A stretch of DNA of 64,000 nucleotides from Nitrosopumilus ureiphilus (GCF_013407185.1 NZ_CP026995.1:747578-811577), one strand, 5' to 3'. Positions 42,471 to 50,769 are shown, counted from the first letter of the stretch. The notes: a model not told the origin generated them from the letters alone. Numbers and translations are program-made.

Positions 42471-42800
42471 ATGTCAAATGTTTCATATGATGATTTTGCA
42501 AAACTAGACATTAGAGTTGCAAAAATTATTTCAACTGAACCTATTGAAGGTAAATCTAAAATCATCAAAGGCTTAATTGATTTGGGAAATGATGATAAAC
42601 GGGATGTCATAATTGGCGGTGCTCAATATTACCAACCTGAAGATATTGTAGGAAAGACTGTAATTGTAATTGCAAATCTAGAACCAAAAAAGATGGCAGG
42701 TGTTGAATCAAATGCCATGCTGTTAGCAGCAGATGTTGATGACAAACCATTTTGGTTGACAGTAAATGAAGATGTCCCATTGGGCAGTCCGATAATGTAA
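42471..42800 (+). CDS. Stand-alone tRNA-binding (OB-fold) protein
   Basis: A 109-residue Trbp111/MetRS-beta type OB fold: DFAKLDIRVAKIISTEPI, YYQPEDIVGKTVIVIANLEP, KKMAGVESNAMLLAAD. In archaea such proteins bind tRNA elbows and assist methionyl-tRNA synthetase. A separate MetRS gene is not in this window. Length and motifs are complete. Confidence 0.9.
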   Translation: MSNVSYDDFAKLDIRVAKIISTEPIEGKSKIIKGLIDLGNDDKRDVIIGGAQYYQPEDIVGKTVIVIANLEPKKMAGVESNAMLLAADVDDKPFWLTVNEDVPLGSPIM

Positions 42801-42973
42801 TTTTTTAATTTTTGAAAGAGAGTCCAAGTTACATCTCTCCCATATTTTCAAAGTAGGTTCTTTGGGAACCCTTTTTTCAGAATTGGATGACTATTGTTTC
42901 AAAATTTGTATAAAAGGATAATTGTGTTTATATGTGAATTATAATAATTAATGAAAATAGATTAGATTTATGA

Positions 42974-43534
42974 CTAATCATAAATCATTAGGTTTTTTTC
43001 TTCTAGTAATGCGTGTAAGTTATTAACAGATCTGTAAACATCTGGTTCTTGCTTTGCTCCTGTACAGACAAGTTTTCCTGATGAAAATAACAAAATTACT
43101 GTCTTAGGATCTAGCATTCTGTGAATAAGTCCTGGGAATTGTTCTGGCTCGTACATGCTTCTAGGTAACGTTCTGGCTGCTTGCTCTAAATGGATTTTTC
43201 CACCTAGATTAATTGATGCTACAATGTTTTGAATTTGTACTGTTGCATCTTTTTTTACTTTAATTCCTCCTTTTCGAAGTTTTTGTACCACTGTCTTTAC
43301 TGCTTTTCTTGCCATCTCTTCAGATTTGGAACCAGTACATACCATTTTACCTGAAGTGAAAATCAATGTCGCCGTCTTTGGTGTCTTTAATCTAAAAACT
43401 AGACCTGGAAATTGATCCGGATGATATTCTACATCTGGAAATGTTTTAGTGATCTCATTCAAGTCCATCTTCTGGTCCACAGAAGCTGAGGCAACAACGT
43501 TTTCCACGCTTACAATTGGTTTTGTTTGTGGCAT
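42974..43534 (-). CDS. tbp: TATA-box-binding protein (TBP)
   Basis: The general transcription factor that recognises archaeal TATA boxes and recruits TFB and RNA polymerase. 186 residues form the two symmetric saddle repeats, with matching segments in each half: FPGLVFRLKTPKTATLIFTSGKMVCTG shortened as FPGLVFRLKTPKTATLIF, and FPGLIHRMLDPKTVILLF. Pairs of Phe/Val residues expected to insert into the minor groove are present. Divergent from the DUF1512 gene. Confidence 0.96.
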   Translation of the reverse strand: MPQTKPIVSVENVVASASVDQKMDLNEITKTFPDVEYHPDQFPGLVFRLKTPKTATLIFTSGKMVCTGSKSEEMARKAVKTVVQKLRKGGIKVKKDATVQIQNIVASINLGGKIHLEQAARTLPRSMYEPEQFPGLIHRMLDPKTVILLFSSGKLVCTGAKQEPDVYRSVNNLHALLEEKNLMIYD

Positions 43535-43664
43535 ATTCAGCTTTTTTGTATTTGAACTATAATAAAAGCACTCGCCAATTTTTTGGTCTCTATGGCCATT
43601 TTTTTCTAATTTTTGGTATTCCTTTTAGTCTTGGACGAATGATTTAATTTAGATTTACCGATCG

Positions 43665-44795
43665 ATGAGTTTAGTGAATTTTACAAGTTTTGATTTTGAT
43701 CAGCTTTTTGCAATGGGTGATGACACAAATCCATTGATGATGCTAGTTTGGATTCTTCCAATTTTCTTTTTTGTGTTTTATGGACAACGAATTCAACTCT
43801 ATGTTACTTCAGGTGAAATCAAAAAAGGAATTAGCAAGCTTGATGGTTTTAGAAATGAATCTCGAGATGAATTAATTAATTATGTGAAGAATAATTTGAA
43901 ACCCGTTGATGACCCAGTTCAAAAAATTGACCGCTTTATAGATTATTTTACAATAATGCCTGTTGATATGGACCCTAATGGAATTGTTGACAAAGTCAGA
44001 CACATTGTTAGGTCTAGAGAAGACTATACCCGAGAACATGTAAGGTCTATTTCTCCTCAAATGAGTGATATTGAATTGACCAAAGTTCAAACTTTACTTG
44101 AAATTGCATCCTCATTACAAATGATTTACAAAATAATTAATCACATGTATCTTACTGCAAAAAAACAAAATAACTATCCATTGATTTTACCCTTACAGAT
44201 GATTCTTCCTTTTATTATGGAGCAATCCGAGGCAATGAAAGAAGCAATTCCTGTATTTAAAAAAGGACAACCTGTAGGTGATGGAATTGGTCCCATGGTT
44301 GTTGGAAAAATGATGTTGAAGAATCAAAAAGAAACAGTTGCATTTCAAACTGTTCTTGTAAAATCTGAATTTGAGGGTAGAAAACTATTTCTCTTAAAAG
44401 CTGAAGGTCCAGGATCCACTGTTGGAAGACCAGCTGATGGTTTAGAAAAAATTGTTTCTGAAAATAAAATTGATGCAATAATTATGGTTGATGCTGCATT
44501 AAAGATGGAAGGCGAAGATTCCGCAGCTGTGGCACGAGGATTTGGTGCTGCAATTGGTGGGATTGGAACTGAAAAATTCGAAATCGAAGCAATTGCAACA
44601 TCTAAAAACATTCCAATATTTTCAATAGTTGTTAAACAATCAGTTAAAGAGGCAATTACATTGATGACAAAAGAAATTGCAGATAAGGCTGATGATGTAC
44701 GCACTCAAGTTTATGAAATGATTCAAGAAAACACTACTCAAGGTCAATCCATTGCTATAATTGGTGTAGGCAATACTGCTGGGGTGCCACAATAA
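43665..44795 (+). CDS. DUF1512 family archaeal protein
   Basis: A 376-residue archaeal protein of DUF1512: an N-terminal membrane helix (LMMLVWILPIFFFVFYGQRI), a helical region, and an alpha/beta C-terminal domain with GIGPMVVGKMM, KAEGPGSTVGRPADGL and AIGGIGTEKFEIEAIA. The function is unknown. Conserved Gly-rich loops suggest a ligand or nucleotide site facing the cytosol. Its TAA overlaps the ATG of the next small zinc protein by 1 bp. Confidence 0.87.
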   Translation: MSLVNFTSFDFDQLFAMGDDTNPLMMLVWILPIFFFVFYGQRIQLYVTSGEIKKGISKLDGFRNESRDELINYVKNNLKPVDDPVQKIDRFIDYFTIMPVDMDPNGIVDKVRHIVRSREDYTREHVRSISPQMSDIELTKVQTLLEIASSLQMIYKIINHMYLTAKKQNNYPLILPLQMILPFIMEQSEAMKEAIPVFKKGQPVGDGIGPMVVGKMMLKNQKETVAFQTVLVKSEFEGRKLFLLKAEGPGSTVGRPADGLEKIVSENKIDAIIMVDAALKMEGEDSAAVARGFGAAIGGIGTEKFEIEAIATSKNIPIFSIVVKQSVKEAITLMTKEIADKADDVRTQVYEMIQENTTQGQSIAIIGVGNTAGVPQ

Positions 44796-44974
44796 TGTTC
44801 TCAAAGAAAAAAATCACTCTAGAATATACTGTTGAAAAATGTTCTAAATGTGGAATGCAAAGAAAAAGAAAATTTTCTCAAGGTGATGTCTTGTTTGCTG
44901 AATGCTCAAAATGTGATTCCTGTGATGGAATGAGTTTCATTGAGAAAGTTTTTGGTGAAACTCTAGAACAATAA
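44795..44974 (+). CDS. Small zinc-ribbon protein coupled to DUF1512
   Basis: A 59-residue protein whose ATG overlaps the TAA of the DUF1512 gene (TAATG). Cysteines CSKCG and CSKCDSC form a zinc ribbon. The coupling suggests a partner role. No further function can be read. Confidence 0.65.
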   Translation: MFSKKKITLEYTVEKCSKCGMQRKRKFSQGDVLFAECSKCDSCDGMSFIEKVFGETLEQ

Positions 44975-44981
44975 TTCTGAA

Positions 44982-45095
44982 TCACTCTGTTCTGAATTTT
45001 AAATTACACGATGGGCAAAACCATGATATTGACTCTCCTTGTTCTTTGAACATAAATCCCCCACATTTAGGACATGGTCTTACCTCTTCACTCAA
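44982..45095 (-). CDS. Very small zinc-ribbon protein (37 residues)
   Basis: TTG 45095 opens a short frame with CPKCG and CPSC (SEEVRPCPKCGGFMF, ISWFCPSCNLKFRTE), a complete zinc ribbon with almost no extra residues. It follows map by 15 bp on the same strand. It resembles the zinc ribbon of topoisomerase-like or TFS-like proteins but is too short to assign. Confidence 0.55.
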   Translation of the reverse strand: MSEEVRPCPKCGGFMFKEQGESISWFCPSCNLKFRTE

Positions 45096-45110
45096 TTTAC
45101 TTTATGGCGT

Positions 45111-46019
45111 TCATGGATTTTTTGTAGTTACTGTAACTCCGTCTTCTAATGGAATGAATGTGTGTTCTGCCTGAGCAACTCTTTGCTCATTTACTTCAAT
45201 TAGAACTGGATATGCCTGGACTGCTTTCTTTTTTATTAAAATATCTAGTAATTCCCTTGCTTGTTTTTCCTCCCATTCTTTTGTAATCCATCTCAATGCA
45301 AATGGCAACATGTTAAATTCCTCCCAGATAAAATCAAGTAGTCTGTCCGCTTCTGCATCTTTTGTTTTCTTACGAGAATTTATTGCAAAAATATTTTTAA
45401 TCTGTCCATTTCTGACAAATCCTCCTCCCTGTTCTGTGGTGACAAATGGTTCACATGCATATGCAGAATTCTCTGAAAGTGAAAATCCTCCAATTGACCA
45501 AATATTTGGAATGGATTTTCCTGCATGAATGGTATATTGCTCTAATGAATGCCCGCTAAGATTTGCAATTGGTTTGTATCCTCTTTGCTTAATCGTGGTT
45601 TCAATTGTACGTCCGATGTCACTTGCTTTTACTCCTGCTTTTATCATGGACATTGCTTTTCCTAAAGCTTCTTCTGCAGCTTGGACTAATCCATCAAATT
45701 GCGCATCATAGCAAACAGTTACTGCAGTATCTGCAATGTATCCATTAATTTGAGCACCAAGATCAATTTTTACCATATCTGTATCCTTGATTGTAATTGG
45801 ATCATCAGGTTCTGCAGTATAGTGTGCTGCAATTTCATTAATACTGGCGTTTACTGGAAATGCACATTTTGCTCCTCTTTTTTTGATTTCACCTTCAACT
45901 TCTTCACAAATATCATACACTGATTTTCCAATCCAGTCTTTTACTCTGACTCTTTCTCTTACTTCTGCAGCAATTTTTCCTGCTTTGAGATATTCTTCTA
46001 ATTGCACATTTTTGTTCAT
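45111..46019 (-). CDS. map: Methionine aminopeptidase, type II
   Basis: Removes the initiator Met from nascent proteins. The 302 residues have the pita-bread fold with family II insertions: VKIDLGAQINGYIADTAVT (two metal Asp residues), LSGHSLEQYTIHAGKSIP (metal and catalytic His) and VNEQRVAQAEHTFIPLEDG (last Glu). Length matches archaeal MetAP2. The small zinc protein follows. Confidence 0.95.
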   Translation of the reverse strand: MNKNVQLEEYLKAGKIAAEVRERVRVKDWIGKSVYDICEEVEGEIKKRGAKCAFPVNASINEIAAHYTAEPDDPITIKDTDMVKIDLGAQINGYIADTAVTVCYDAQFDGLVQAAEEALGKAMSMIKAGVKASDIGRTIETTIKQRGYKPIANLSGHSLEQYTIHAGKSIPNIWSIGGFSLSENSAYACEPFVTTEQGGGFVRNGQIKNIFAINSRKKTKDAEADRLLDFIWEEFNMLPFALRWITKEWEEKQARELLDILIKKKAVQAYPVLIEVNEQRVAQAEHTFIPLEDGVTVTTKNP

Positions 46020-46034
46020 TAAATTACCTTTAAA

Positions 46035-46227
46035 ATGATTATCTCAAGTAATGTATCTGGAAAATGGATAGAGTTTGATGTTGCCGAAGATATTATGGTC
46101 TTTTGATGGCGCTCCAAACTATGGTTGGATCATCATGAAAAGTGATGGGAATTCTTCTGGTAGAATCAACATCGCCAAACGAGAGACACATGCAAACATT
46201 CCTCAGTTGGAACTAACTTTCACATAA
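46035..46227 (+). pseudogene. Remnant of a DNRLRE-type cell-surface protein
   Basis: From ATG 46035 the frame reads VSGKWIEFDVAEDIMVF and stops; a different frame then continues DGAPNYGWIIMKSDGNSSG and NIPQLELTFT to a TAA (46225-46227). Joined, these match the C-terminal end of DNRLRE domains of secreted proteins. A frameshift near 46101-46105 and missing N-terminal part show decay. It lies just before tRNA-Pro. Confidence 0.5.
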
Positions 46228-46361
46228 AACAATCTCTTTTTTCTTATTTCTCTTTATTCAAAATCCATTTCCTATGTGTGAACTTGTTAAATTTGGGAAT
46301 GATTTTTACATTCAATTTTCATATCTGTGAAGCTTAAATTGGGCGACTTTTAGGATTTACT

Positions 46362-46435
46362 GGGATTGTGGTCTAGCTTGGTATGATTCTGCGTTTGGGA
46401 CGCAGAGATCGAGTGTTCAAATCACTCCAATCCCA
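46362..46435 (+). tRNA. tRNA-Pro (anticodon TGG)
   Basis: A 74-nt cloverleaf: acceptor GGGATTG/CAATCCC with discriminator A, anticodon stem CTGCG/CGCAG around TTTGGGA (anticodon TGG, codon CCA), and T arm GAGTG TTCAAAT CACTC. No intron or encoded CCA is required; the following bases are CCACT. The 3' region contains no long conserved genes until 47.9 kb. Confidence 0.95.
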
Positions 46436-46583
46436 CCACTAATCATTATCTTATTATCAAATCAATCCCCAGTTTAGTTGCCGAGCAATGAGGAAGAGTT
46501 AGAGAATTGACTTTGAAATGAAGTAAACTAATTGGCTCTGAGCTCCGGCATGTTTTTATGACTTTTTTGAGGTGTTATTTTAA
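46436..46583. other. Intergenic stretch downstream of tRNA-Pro
   Basis: No gene is seen. A TATA-like tttttatgac at 46553-46562 precedes the TTG start at 46584 by about 27 nt and probably is the promoter of the membrane/zinc protein. Confidence 0.4.
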
Positions 46584-46829
46584 TTGAAATTTGAGAGACG
46601 TGATATCCTGCTGATTGTAGGGCTTTTGCTTTTTATGATAGGCCTGATCCCCTTTATGGCACCCGTATATGCTGCTATTATTGTAATTATCATGTATTTT
46701 GGAATCAAGGTGTATGTGGGAAAAAGAAAACAATCAATTCAAAAAGATGTGGGTGAAGGAATCTGTATGGAATGCGGCTCACGAGTTTTTAATAAAAAAT
46801 GCCCAAATTGTGACTGTGCTAAAGAATAA
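46584..46829 (+). CDS. Membrane protein with C-terminal zinc ribbon
   Basis: An 81-residue protein: two hydrophobic segments (ILLIVGLLLFMIGLIPFM and VYAAIIVIIMYFGIKVY), then a cytosolic CMECG...CPNCDC zinc ribbon. The layout is that of small archaeal membrane zinc proteins of unknown function. The start is TTG with a TATA-like element 27 nt upstream. Confidence 0.7.
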   Translation: MKFERRDILLIVGLLLFMIGLIPFMAPVYAAIIVIIMYFGIKVYVGKRKQSIQKDVGEGICMECGSRVFNKKCPNCDCAKE

Positions 46830-46906
46830 TTCCTACGTATGCCTTAATACTGAAAAATTGCAAAAATATTCATGTCTTTAAGATATGTACCTTTAACAAC
46901 AAGCTC
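46829..46906 (+). repeat. Dispersed repeat, copy A
   Basis: Begins ATTCCTACGT and ends CTTTAACAACAAGCTC. The same two blocks, 70-85 nt apart, occur at 51773-51868, with weaker similarity between them (taAATAC..AAAA.TTG). Both copies lie in noncoding DNA and on the same strand. Possible small RNA, leader or worn element. Confidence 0.45.
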
Positions 46907-46952
46907 GGTCTGAAAAGTCAGGCTTTTAATCCTTTTATGATGATTTCACTTA

Positions 46953-47030
46953 ATGTCCTTCTTCTTGTTAAAGAAAAAACGACTCAGAACATGGGGTGAA
47001 AAACTTGCCCGTATTTTTAATAAAATATGA
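46953..47030 (+). CDS. Possible 25-residue basic peptide
   Basis: ATG 46953 opens MSFFLLKKKRLRTWGEKLAR with a short tail before TGA. It is basic and amphipathic like a small RNA- or membrane-binding peptide. It is too short to judge coding potential. Confidence 0.35.
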   Translation: MSFFLLKKKRLRTWGEKLARIFNKI

Positions 47031-47063
47031 TTGGTTAGTTACAAAATTTGAATTGGCATCAAC

Positions 47064-47300
47064 TTAGTCAGTATGTTTTTTACCATCCCTATATTTTCCA
47101 CTGTCTATGTCTTCAAAGACAAATTCGATGGATGCAGTATAATCATAGGGATTTACTATATTGTCCCCAAGTGATATTGCTTTTCCAACTGAGTCATATG
47201 CAATGCCATGTTTATCTCCATATGGTTTAGCAAATGCAGGATTAATAACAAAAATTAAACTTGCAAATACAATTATTCCCAACAGAAATTTGGAATTCAT
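47064..47300 (-). CDS. Small exported protein
   Basis: A 78-residue protein with a clear signal peptide (MNSKFLLGIIVFASLIFVIN, cleavage after AFA) and a polar mature part of about 50 residues rich in Asp/Tyr/Gly. ATG 47300 is chosen; earlier in-frame ATG codons only add polar residues. The family is not known. Confidence 0.65.
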   Translation of the reverse strand: MNSKFLLGIIVFASLIFVINPAFAKPYGDKHGIAYDSVGKAISLGDNIVNPYDYTASIEFVFEDIDSGKYRDGKKHTD

Positions 47301-47571
47301 CGCAACCATACTCATTCTGAAACGTTTTAGTTTTGTCTTTTAAACATGTCTGGGTTTCATACTATATGACTTACATAGAATAGTAAAAGTCATCAGCATC
47401 ACAAATTCGATTTATTTTTAGAAGTCAGATCGATTATCCTTTTTGCGGAATAGAATTGTCTTGGTCAGGAATAATCAATCGCTAATGTTGGCTATAGTTC
47501 ATCCTCAAATCTGAAATCTAAATTTTTAGAATATCATGTCAATAAAGAATCAATATTTTTTCATTATTTTA

Positions 47572-47649
47572 TGGACACCAAATCTCAACAGATTCATGTC
47601 CATGTAAGAATAAAATTTACGTATAATCATTTAGATCTGTTGAGGTTTA
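47572..47649. repeat. Nested inverted repeat, left side of cassette
   Basis: ATGGACA (47572) pairs with TGTCCAT (47598), enclosing AAATCT/AGATT. In addition AAATCTCAACAGAT (47581-47594) pairs with ATCTGTTGAGGTTT (47636-47649) with one G-T pair. The core AAATCTCAACAGATT recurs at 50013-50027 right of the cassette. Confidence 0.6.
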
Positions 47650-47730
47650 GAAAAACAATAAATGATTGACTTTGATTTAAGATATAGTACAAGGGCCTCC
47701 TAGAAATCATCAAGATTTCACTCATTTGTA

Positions 47731-47753
47731 GATCAGAACAGATCCTTCTGATC
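47731..47753. promoter_or_regulatory. Hairpin/palindrome GATCAGAA-TTCTGATC
   Basis: A perfect 8-bp inverted repeat with a 7-nt spacer, 126 bp upstream of the cassette start codon. It could be an operator for a dimeric regulator or a terminator stem; no T-run follows, which favours an operator. Confidence 0.45.
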
Positions 47754-47878
47754 CATTTAAAATGACAATATCTTTAAAACATTATAAATTAATCATAATT
47801 TAACATTGTGCTGTAAACATAGATACTTGATATCATGTAATATGAAAATAATAAATACTATTACTTTCTATAGGTGGC

Positions 47879-48556
47879 ATGCCAAATCCAGGACAAGAAC
47901 TTTCTAGTATAGATTTTGAATCAATGTTAGGTGGACCATTAGTTGCAGTAGTTAAAGCACAAGCACAAGCAGCCATGTCAAGTGTAAATTTTATTAAAGA
48001 AGTAGGTTTCAAAAAGAAACCAGCAGATCAACAAGATTCTGAATCTTTTGAAACAGAAGAACCAATTTATGTCAAATTCAAATATTGGAAGGAAACAAAA
48101 CCATATGAACCAGCAGTACCTGCAAATCCTGGAGATTCAGCTGCTTCCCCACCAATTCCATCTTCCCCCCTAATACCAGCTTCACCTGCAGAATACCAGC
48201 AACACGATTTAGAGGTTCCAATTCTTACTATGCTTCCAATCCCATTCATTCGGATGGAAGAAACCACAATTGATTTTAATGCAAAAATAAACTCGGTTGA
48301 ATATCAATCTACAGATACAAATTTCAAAATCAATGCCTCTCTTGAAGCAAAAGCAGGATGGCTTTGGGGATCTGCCAAACTAAAAGTTTCTACCTCATAT
48401 CAACGCAAAACATCTCAGGGCAGTGAAGTGAATAGAACTTATTCAATGGCAGTACATATCAAAGCAGTTCAAGATGAAATGCCAGCCGGAATGGAAAGAA
48501 TACTTGGTATTTTAGAGGATGGAATAAGAGCAACTCCAAATAATGTCACTGCTTAA
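47879..48556 (+). CDS. DUF2589-type protein, first gene of an unknown cassette
   Basis: A 225-residue protein. The N-terminal ELSSIDFESMLGGPLVAVVK and QAQAAMSSVNFIKEVGF follow the DUF2589 pattern; then a Pro/Ser-rich linker (about 75-110), a beta-rich domain (FNAKINSVEYQST; LKVSTSYQRKTS) and AVHIKAVQDEMPAGMERIL near the end, again typical of the family. No signal peptide is seen. DUF2589 has no established function. A good Shine-Dalgarno (AGGTGG) precedes the ATG. Two further genes follow with spacings of 32 bp and -1 bp. Confidence 0.68.
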   Translation: MPNPGQELSSIDFESMLGGPLVAVVKAQAQAAMSSVNFIKEVGFKKKPADQQDSESFETEEPIYVKFKYWKETKPYEPAVPANPGDSAASPPIPSSPLIPASPAEYQQHDLEVPILTMLPIPFIRMEETTIDFNAKINSVEYQSTDTNFKINASLEAKAGWLWGSAKLKVSTSYQRKTSQGSEVNRTYSMAVHIKAVQDEMPAGMERILGILEDGIRATPNNVTA

Positions 48557-48588
48557 AACTGACTAAAATGTGATATTTTTGTTTAGAT

Positions 48589-49290
48589 ATGGTTAACCTA
48601 AATGAAGTAATAGCAACTATTCTCAGTGATTTGGCACTTGCACGTGTACAGGCAGATATCGAATCAATAAAAATTGCAGAGACATACGCTAATGATCCCC
48701 TTCTCAAGAATTTATCCATACCAAGAATGAGATTAAGAAGTGTTTCAATATCATTACCTGTTGCCATTGACAAAGTTGATGAGAGGAAAATTGCAGAATC
48801 AAAAAAACCAATCAGTAGAAATGAGTTACTTCAGGTTACACAAAATTCTTTTGAAAATACTATATCTAAAAGAAAATTATCGATGTCTAGAAATGATTCG
48901 GATAAAATAAAAAAATCCCTCGGAAGAAAAATTATACTAGTTGAAAAAGAACTGCCATGGATTATGAATGATGCAGTCACATTATCAAATGTCATATCTA
49001 ATGAAGTTGGAAATAAATTAGAAGATGTAAGGGTGGCAGAAGGTAAAAAACTAACTAGTGTAGAATTGAGAGAAACAATTGATGAGATTAAATTAGATTT
49101 GAAGAGAGGAATTTCAAATCTACGAAGACCTCCCAATTTAGAAGTGTCTGTAAATACCGGGGAGTTAAAAAATATGTCGCCAAAAGAGACTCTTGCGGGT
49201 TTTAATTTAACCATAGATGAAGATGGAATGGAATGGTCTACGTGGGAATCAAATTCGGGTGTTGTAAAAAAACAATTGGTGCCTGAATAA
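48589..49290 (+). CDS. Second gene of the DUF2589-type cassette
   Basis: A 233-residue protein of unknown family. The N-terminus (LNEVIATILSDLALARVQAD) is helical and again has the LALARVQAD phrase that echoes the DUF2589 start, followed by beta-like RMRLRSVSISLPVAID, then a long Lys/Glu helix region and a beta-rich end (NLTIDEDGMEWSTWE). It may be a structural partner of the first protein. Its last base is the first base of the next start codon. Confidence 0.6.
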   Translation: MVNLNEVIATILSDLALARVQADIESIKIAETYANDPLLKNLSIPRMRLRSVSISLPVAIDKVDERKIAESKKPISRNELLQVTQNSFENTISKRKLSMSRNDSDKIKKSLGRKIILVEKELPWIMNDAVTLSNVISNEVGNKLEDVRVAEGKKLTSVELRETIDEIKLDLKRGISNLRRPPNLEVSVNTGELKNMSPKETLAGFNLTIDEDGMEWSTWESNSGVVKKQLVPE

Positions 49291-49886
49291 TGTTAAAAAT
49301 TAATTATCGTACATATGAAAAACTTGTTTTGGTTTCAAATCAAGTACCACAACTTGTAGATTTGTATGAACAAAGAAATGGTATATTTACAGAATCTGTA
49401 AAATTATGGCTAAAAAATGTAGAAAAAATTTTCAAAGAAGCCAAATCAACTAAAGCCTCTGAGTTTTCAACATTAAGACTGATGATTTTATCGGGTGAGA
49501 GAGGGGTAATAAAAAATGACTCTAGTTCAGGACATATTTCTAAGAGAAAATTCGTTGATGGGCTAGGTATTCAGGCATTAACCCAAAGTCAAAATAATCT
49601 TCAACCTATTCTTAGTAGATCTGAAGAAGAATTTTCTCAATACAAACAATTAATTCGAAAGATGTTTGCAGTAGCATCGGATTCGGAATTTATTGATAAA
49701 ATTCCTAAACATTTTACTACTTTTGATATTTCATTTTTTTGGAAAAATTTTCTTTCTGATCCTATCACATCTAGCTGGGCTTCTAGAATTCTTGAATCTG
49801 CAAGTTATTCAGATACAATTATTTTGGTTAACGAAGTTTTAGATGAATTAAGAAAGGAACAAAAGCAAATGATGATGAAAAAATAA
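49290..49886 (+). CDS. Third gene of the DUF2589-type cassette
   Basis: A 198-residue, mostly helical protein with no known motif (YEKLVLVSNQVPQLVDLYEQ; LMILSGERGV; SWASRILESASYSD). Its start overlaps the preceding stop (TAATG), so translation is coupled. No signal peptide or membrane helix. It ends 127 bp before the right inverted repeat. Confidence 0.6.
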   Translation: MLKINYRTYEKLVLVSNQVPQLVDLYEQRNGIFTESVKLWLKNVEKIFKEAKSTKASEFSTLRLMILSGERGVIKNDSSSGHISKRKFVDGLGIQALTQSQNNLQPILSRSEEEFSQYKQLIRKMFAVASDSEFIDKIPKHFTTFDISFFWKNFLSDPITSSWASRILESASYSDTIILVNEVLDELRKEQKQMMMKK

Positions 49887-50430
49887 AATTTGATGTTTGA
49901 AAAATTTAAAATTTTGAATCTCAATCCAGATGTTTGTTTAGAATTAAGATTCAACCCACAACAAATATGATCGTTGAATAAAGTTATGATAAAAATCTGA
50001 CGCTAAATGATCAAATCTCAACAGATTTGAATTGTATGGACCGTTGAGGGTTTGAATTCTGGTTTTCATTTTTTCTAAATGAAATCGTCTTAAAATATTC
50101 TGCCGAAATTAATTGATTGTAGTAATTTTATCAAATGTTGTCAAGATGTGGCTTGGGATAGTTAGAAAATCATACTCCAGATTGAGATAATGAACTATTT
50201 GAGATCAAGAAAGGACAAAAACTATTGTGTGAGGCTATTCAATTCAATGGCAAGTTTCTTTCTGTTTATTGTGTCTATAATTTTTCTTCTTTATTTAGAA
50301 CAATGACATTTTCTAGTTTATTTTTCAAAGGTGTATCTATCATGTGTCCTATACTGTCTTCATCTTTGCACATGACAGAATGTCCCAGTAATACTTGGGA
50401 TGTATCATATTTTCATCTCAATTACTTGAA
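49887..50430. other. Noncoding region right of the cassette
   Basis: Contains the inverted-repeat element at 50012-50054. A frame of 25 codons with a hydrophobic centre (50229-50306, GTG start) is possible but unsupported. Otherwise AT-rich and without a gene I can name. Confidence 0.5.
50012..50054. repeat. Inverted repeat, right side of cassette
   Basis: CAAATCTCAAC (50012-50022) faces GTTGAGGGTTTG (50043-50054) with AATCT-CAAC-AGATT as inner hairpin. The 15-nt core AAATCTCAACAGATT is identical to the left element at 47581, and TATGGAC also recurs. This suggests the pair belongs to one element or a repeat family. Confidence 0.55.
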
Positions 50431-50769
50431 TTATCTGGAAAATAGTTTTGCGAAAAAGGATTTCTTTTTTACATATGTGGGAATCTTTTCTGTTTTTGTA
50501 TTTTGTTTACTAATAATTTCGTCAAGAACTTCATCTGAAATTAGGGTTTTGTGACTACTTTCTTTTGGTTTTGTCGTTTTGACTGTATTTCCTTGCAATC
50601 TGCGTATTCTATGTTCAAGTTGCTCAGTCATAGATTCTAAAAATACCCTATCTGTTTTGTAAAGCGGTCTGTTTTTTTCTATACATTCTAAAATAAATCT
50701 TAATCTACCTTCATCCCCCATTCCTGAATTAAGAAGATCAGTTGCCATTGTCTTATAATCTAATTTCAA
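50431..50769 (-). CDS. Hypothetical protein with charged helical domain
   Basis: A 112-residue protein. The N-terminal half (GDEGRLRFILECIEKNRPLY, then TDRVFLESMTEQLEHRI) is a helical motif that I associate with several thaumarchaeal proteins, where it precedes variable tails. The C-terminal tail is basic (VKKKSFFAKLFSR). No enzyme motif is seen. It lies between the cassette and the tnpB relic. Confidence 0.6.
   Translation of the reverse strand: MKLDYKTMATDLLNSGMGDEGRLRFILECIEKNRPLYKTDRVFLESMTEQLEHRIRRLQGNTVKTTKPKESSHKTLISDEVLDEIISKQNTKTEKIPTYVKKKSFFAKLFSR

Larger units (their letters stand above)
47316..47878. other. Noncoding leader region of the DUF2589-type cassette
   Basis: No credible gene. 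It contains the nested palindrome at 47572-47604, an inverted pair 47581-47594/47636-47649, a second hairpin at 47731-47753, and an AT-rich TATA candidate (about 47840-47855) followed by a Shine-Dalgarno-like AGGTGG at 47872-47877 just before the ATG. Confidence 0.6.

Noticed and set aside
50229-50306. 25-codon frame with a hydrophobic centre
   Set aside because: GTG start, no promoter or neighbour support; hydrophobic frames are common by chance in this AT-rich DNA.
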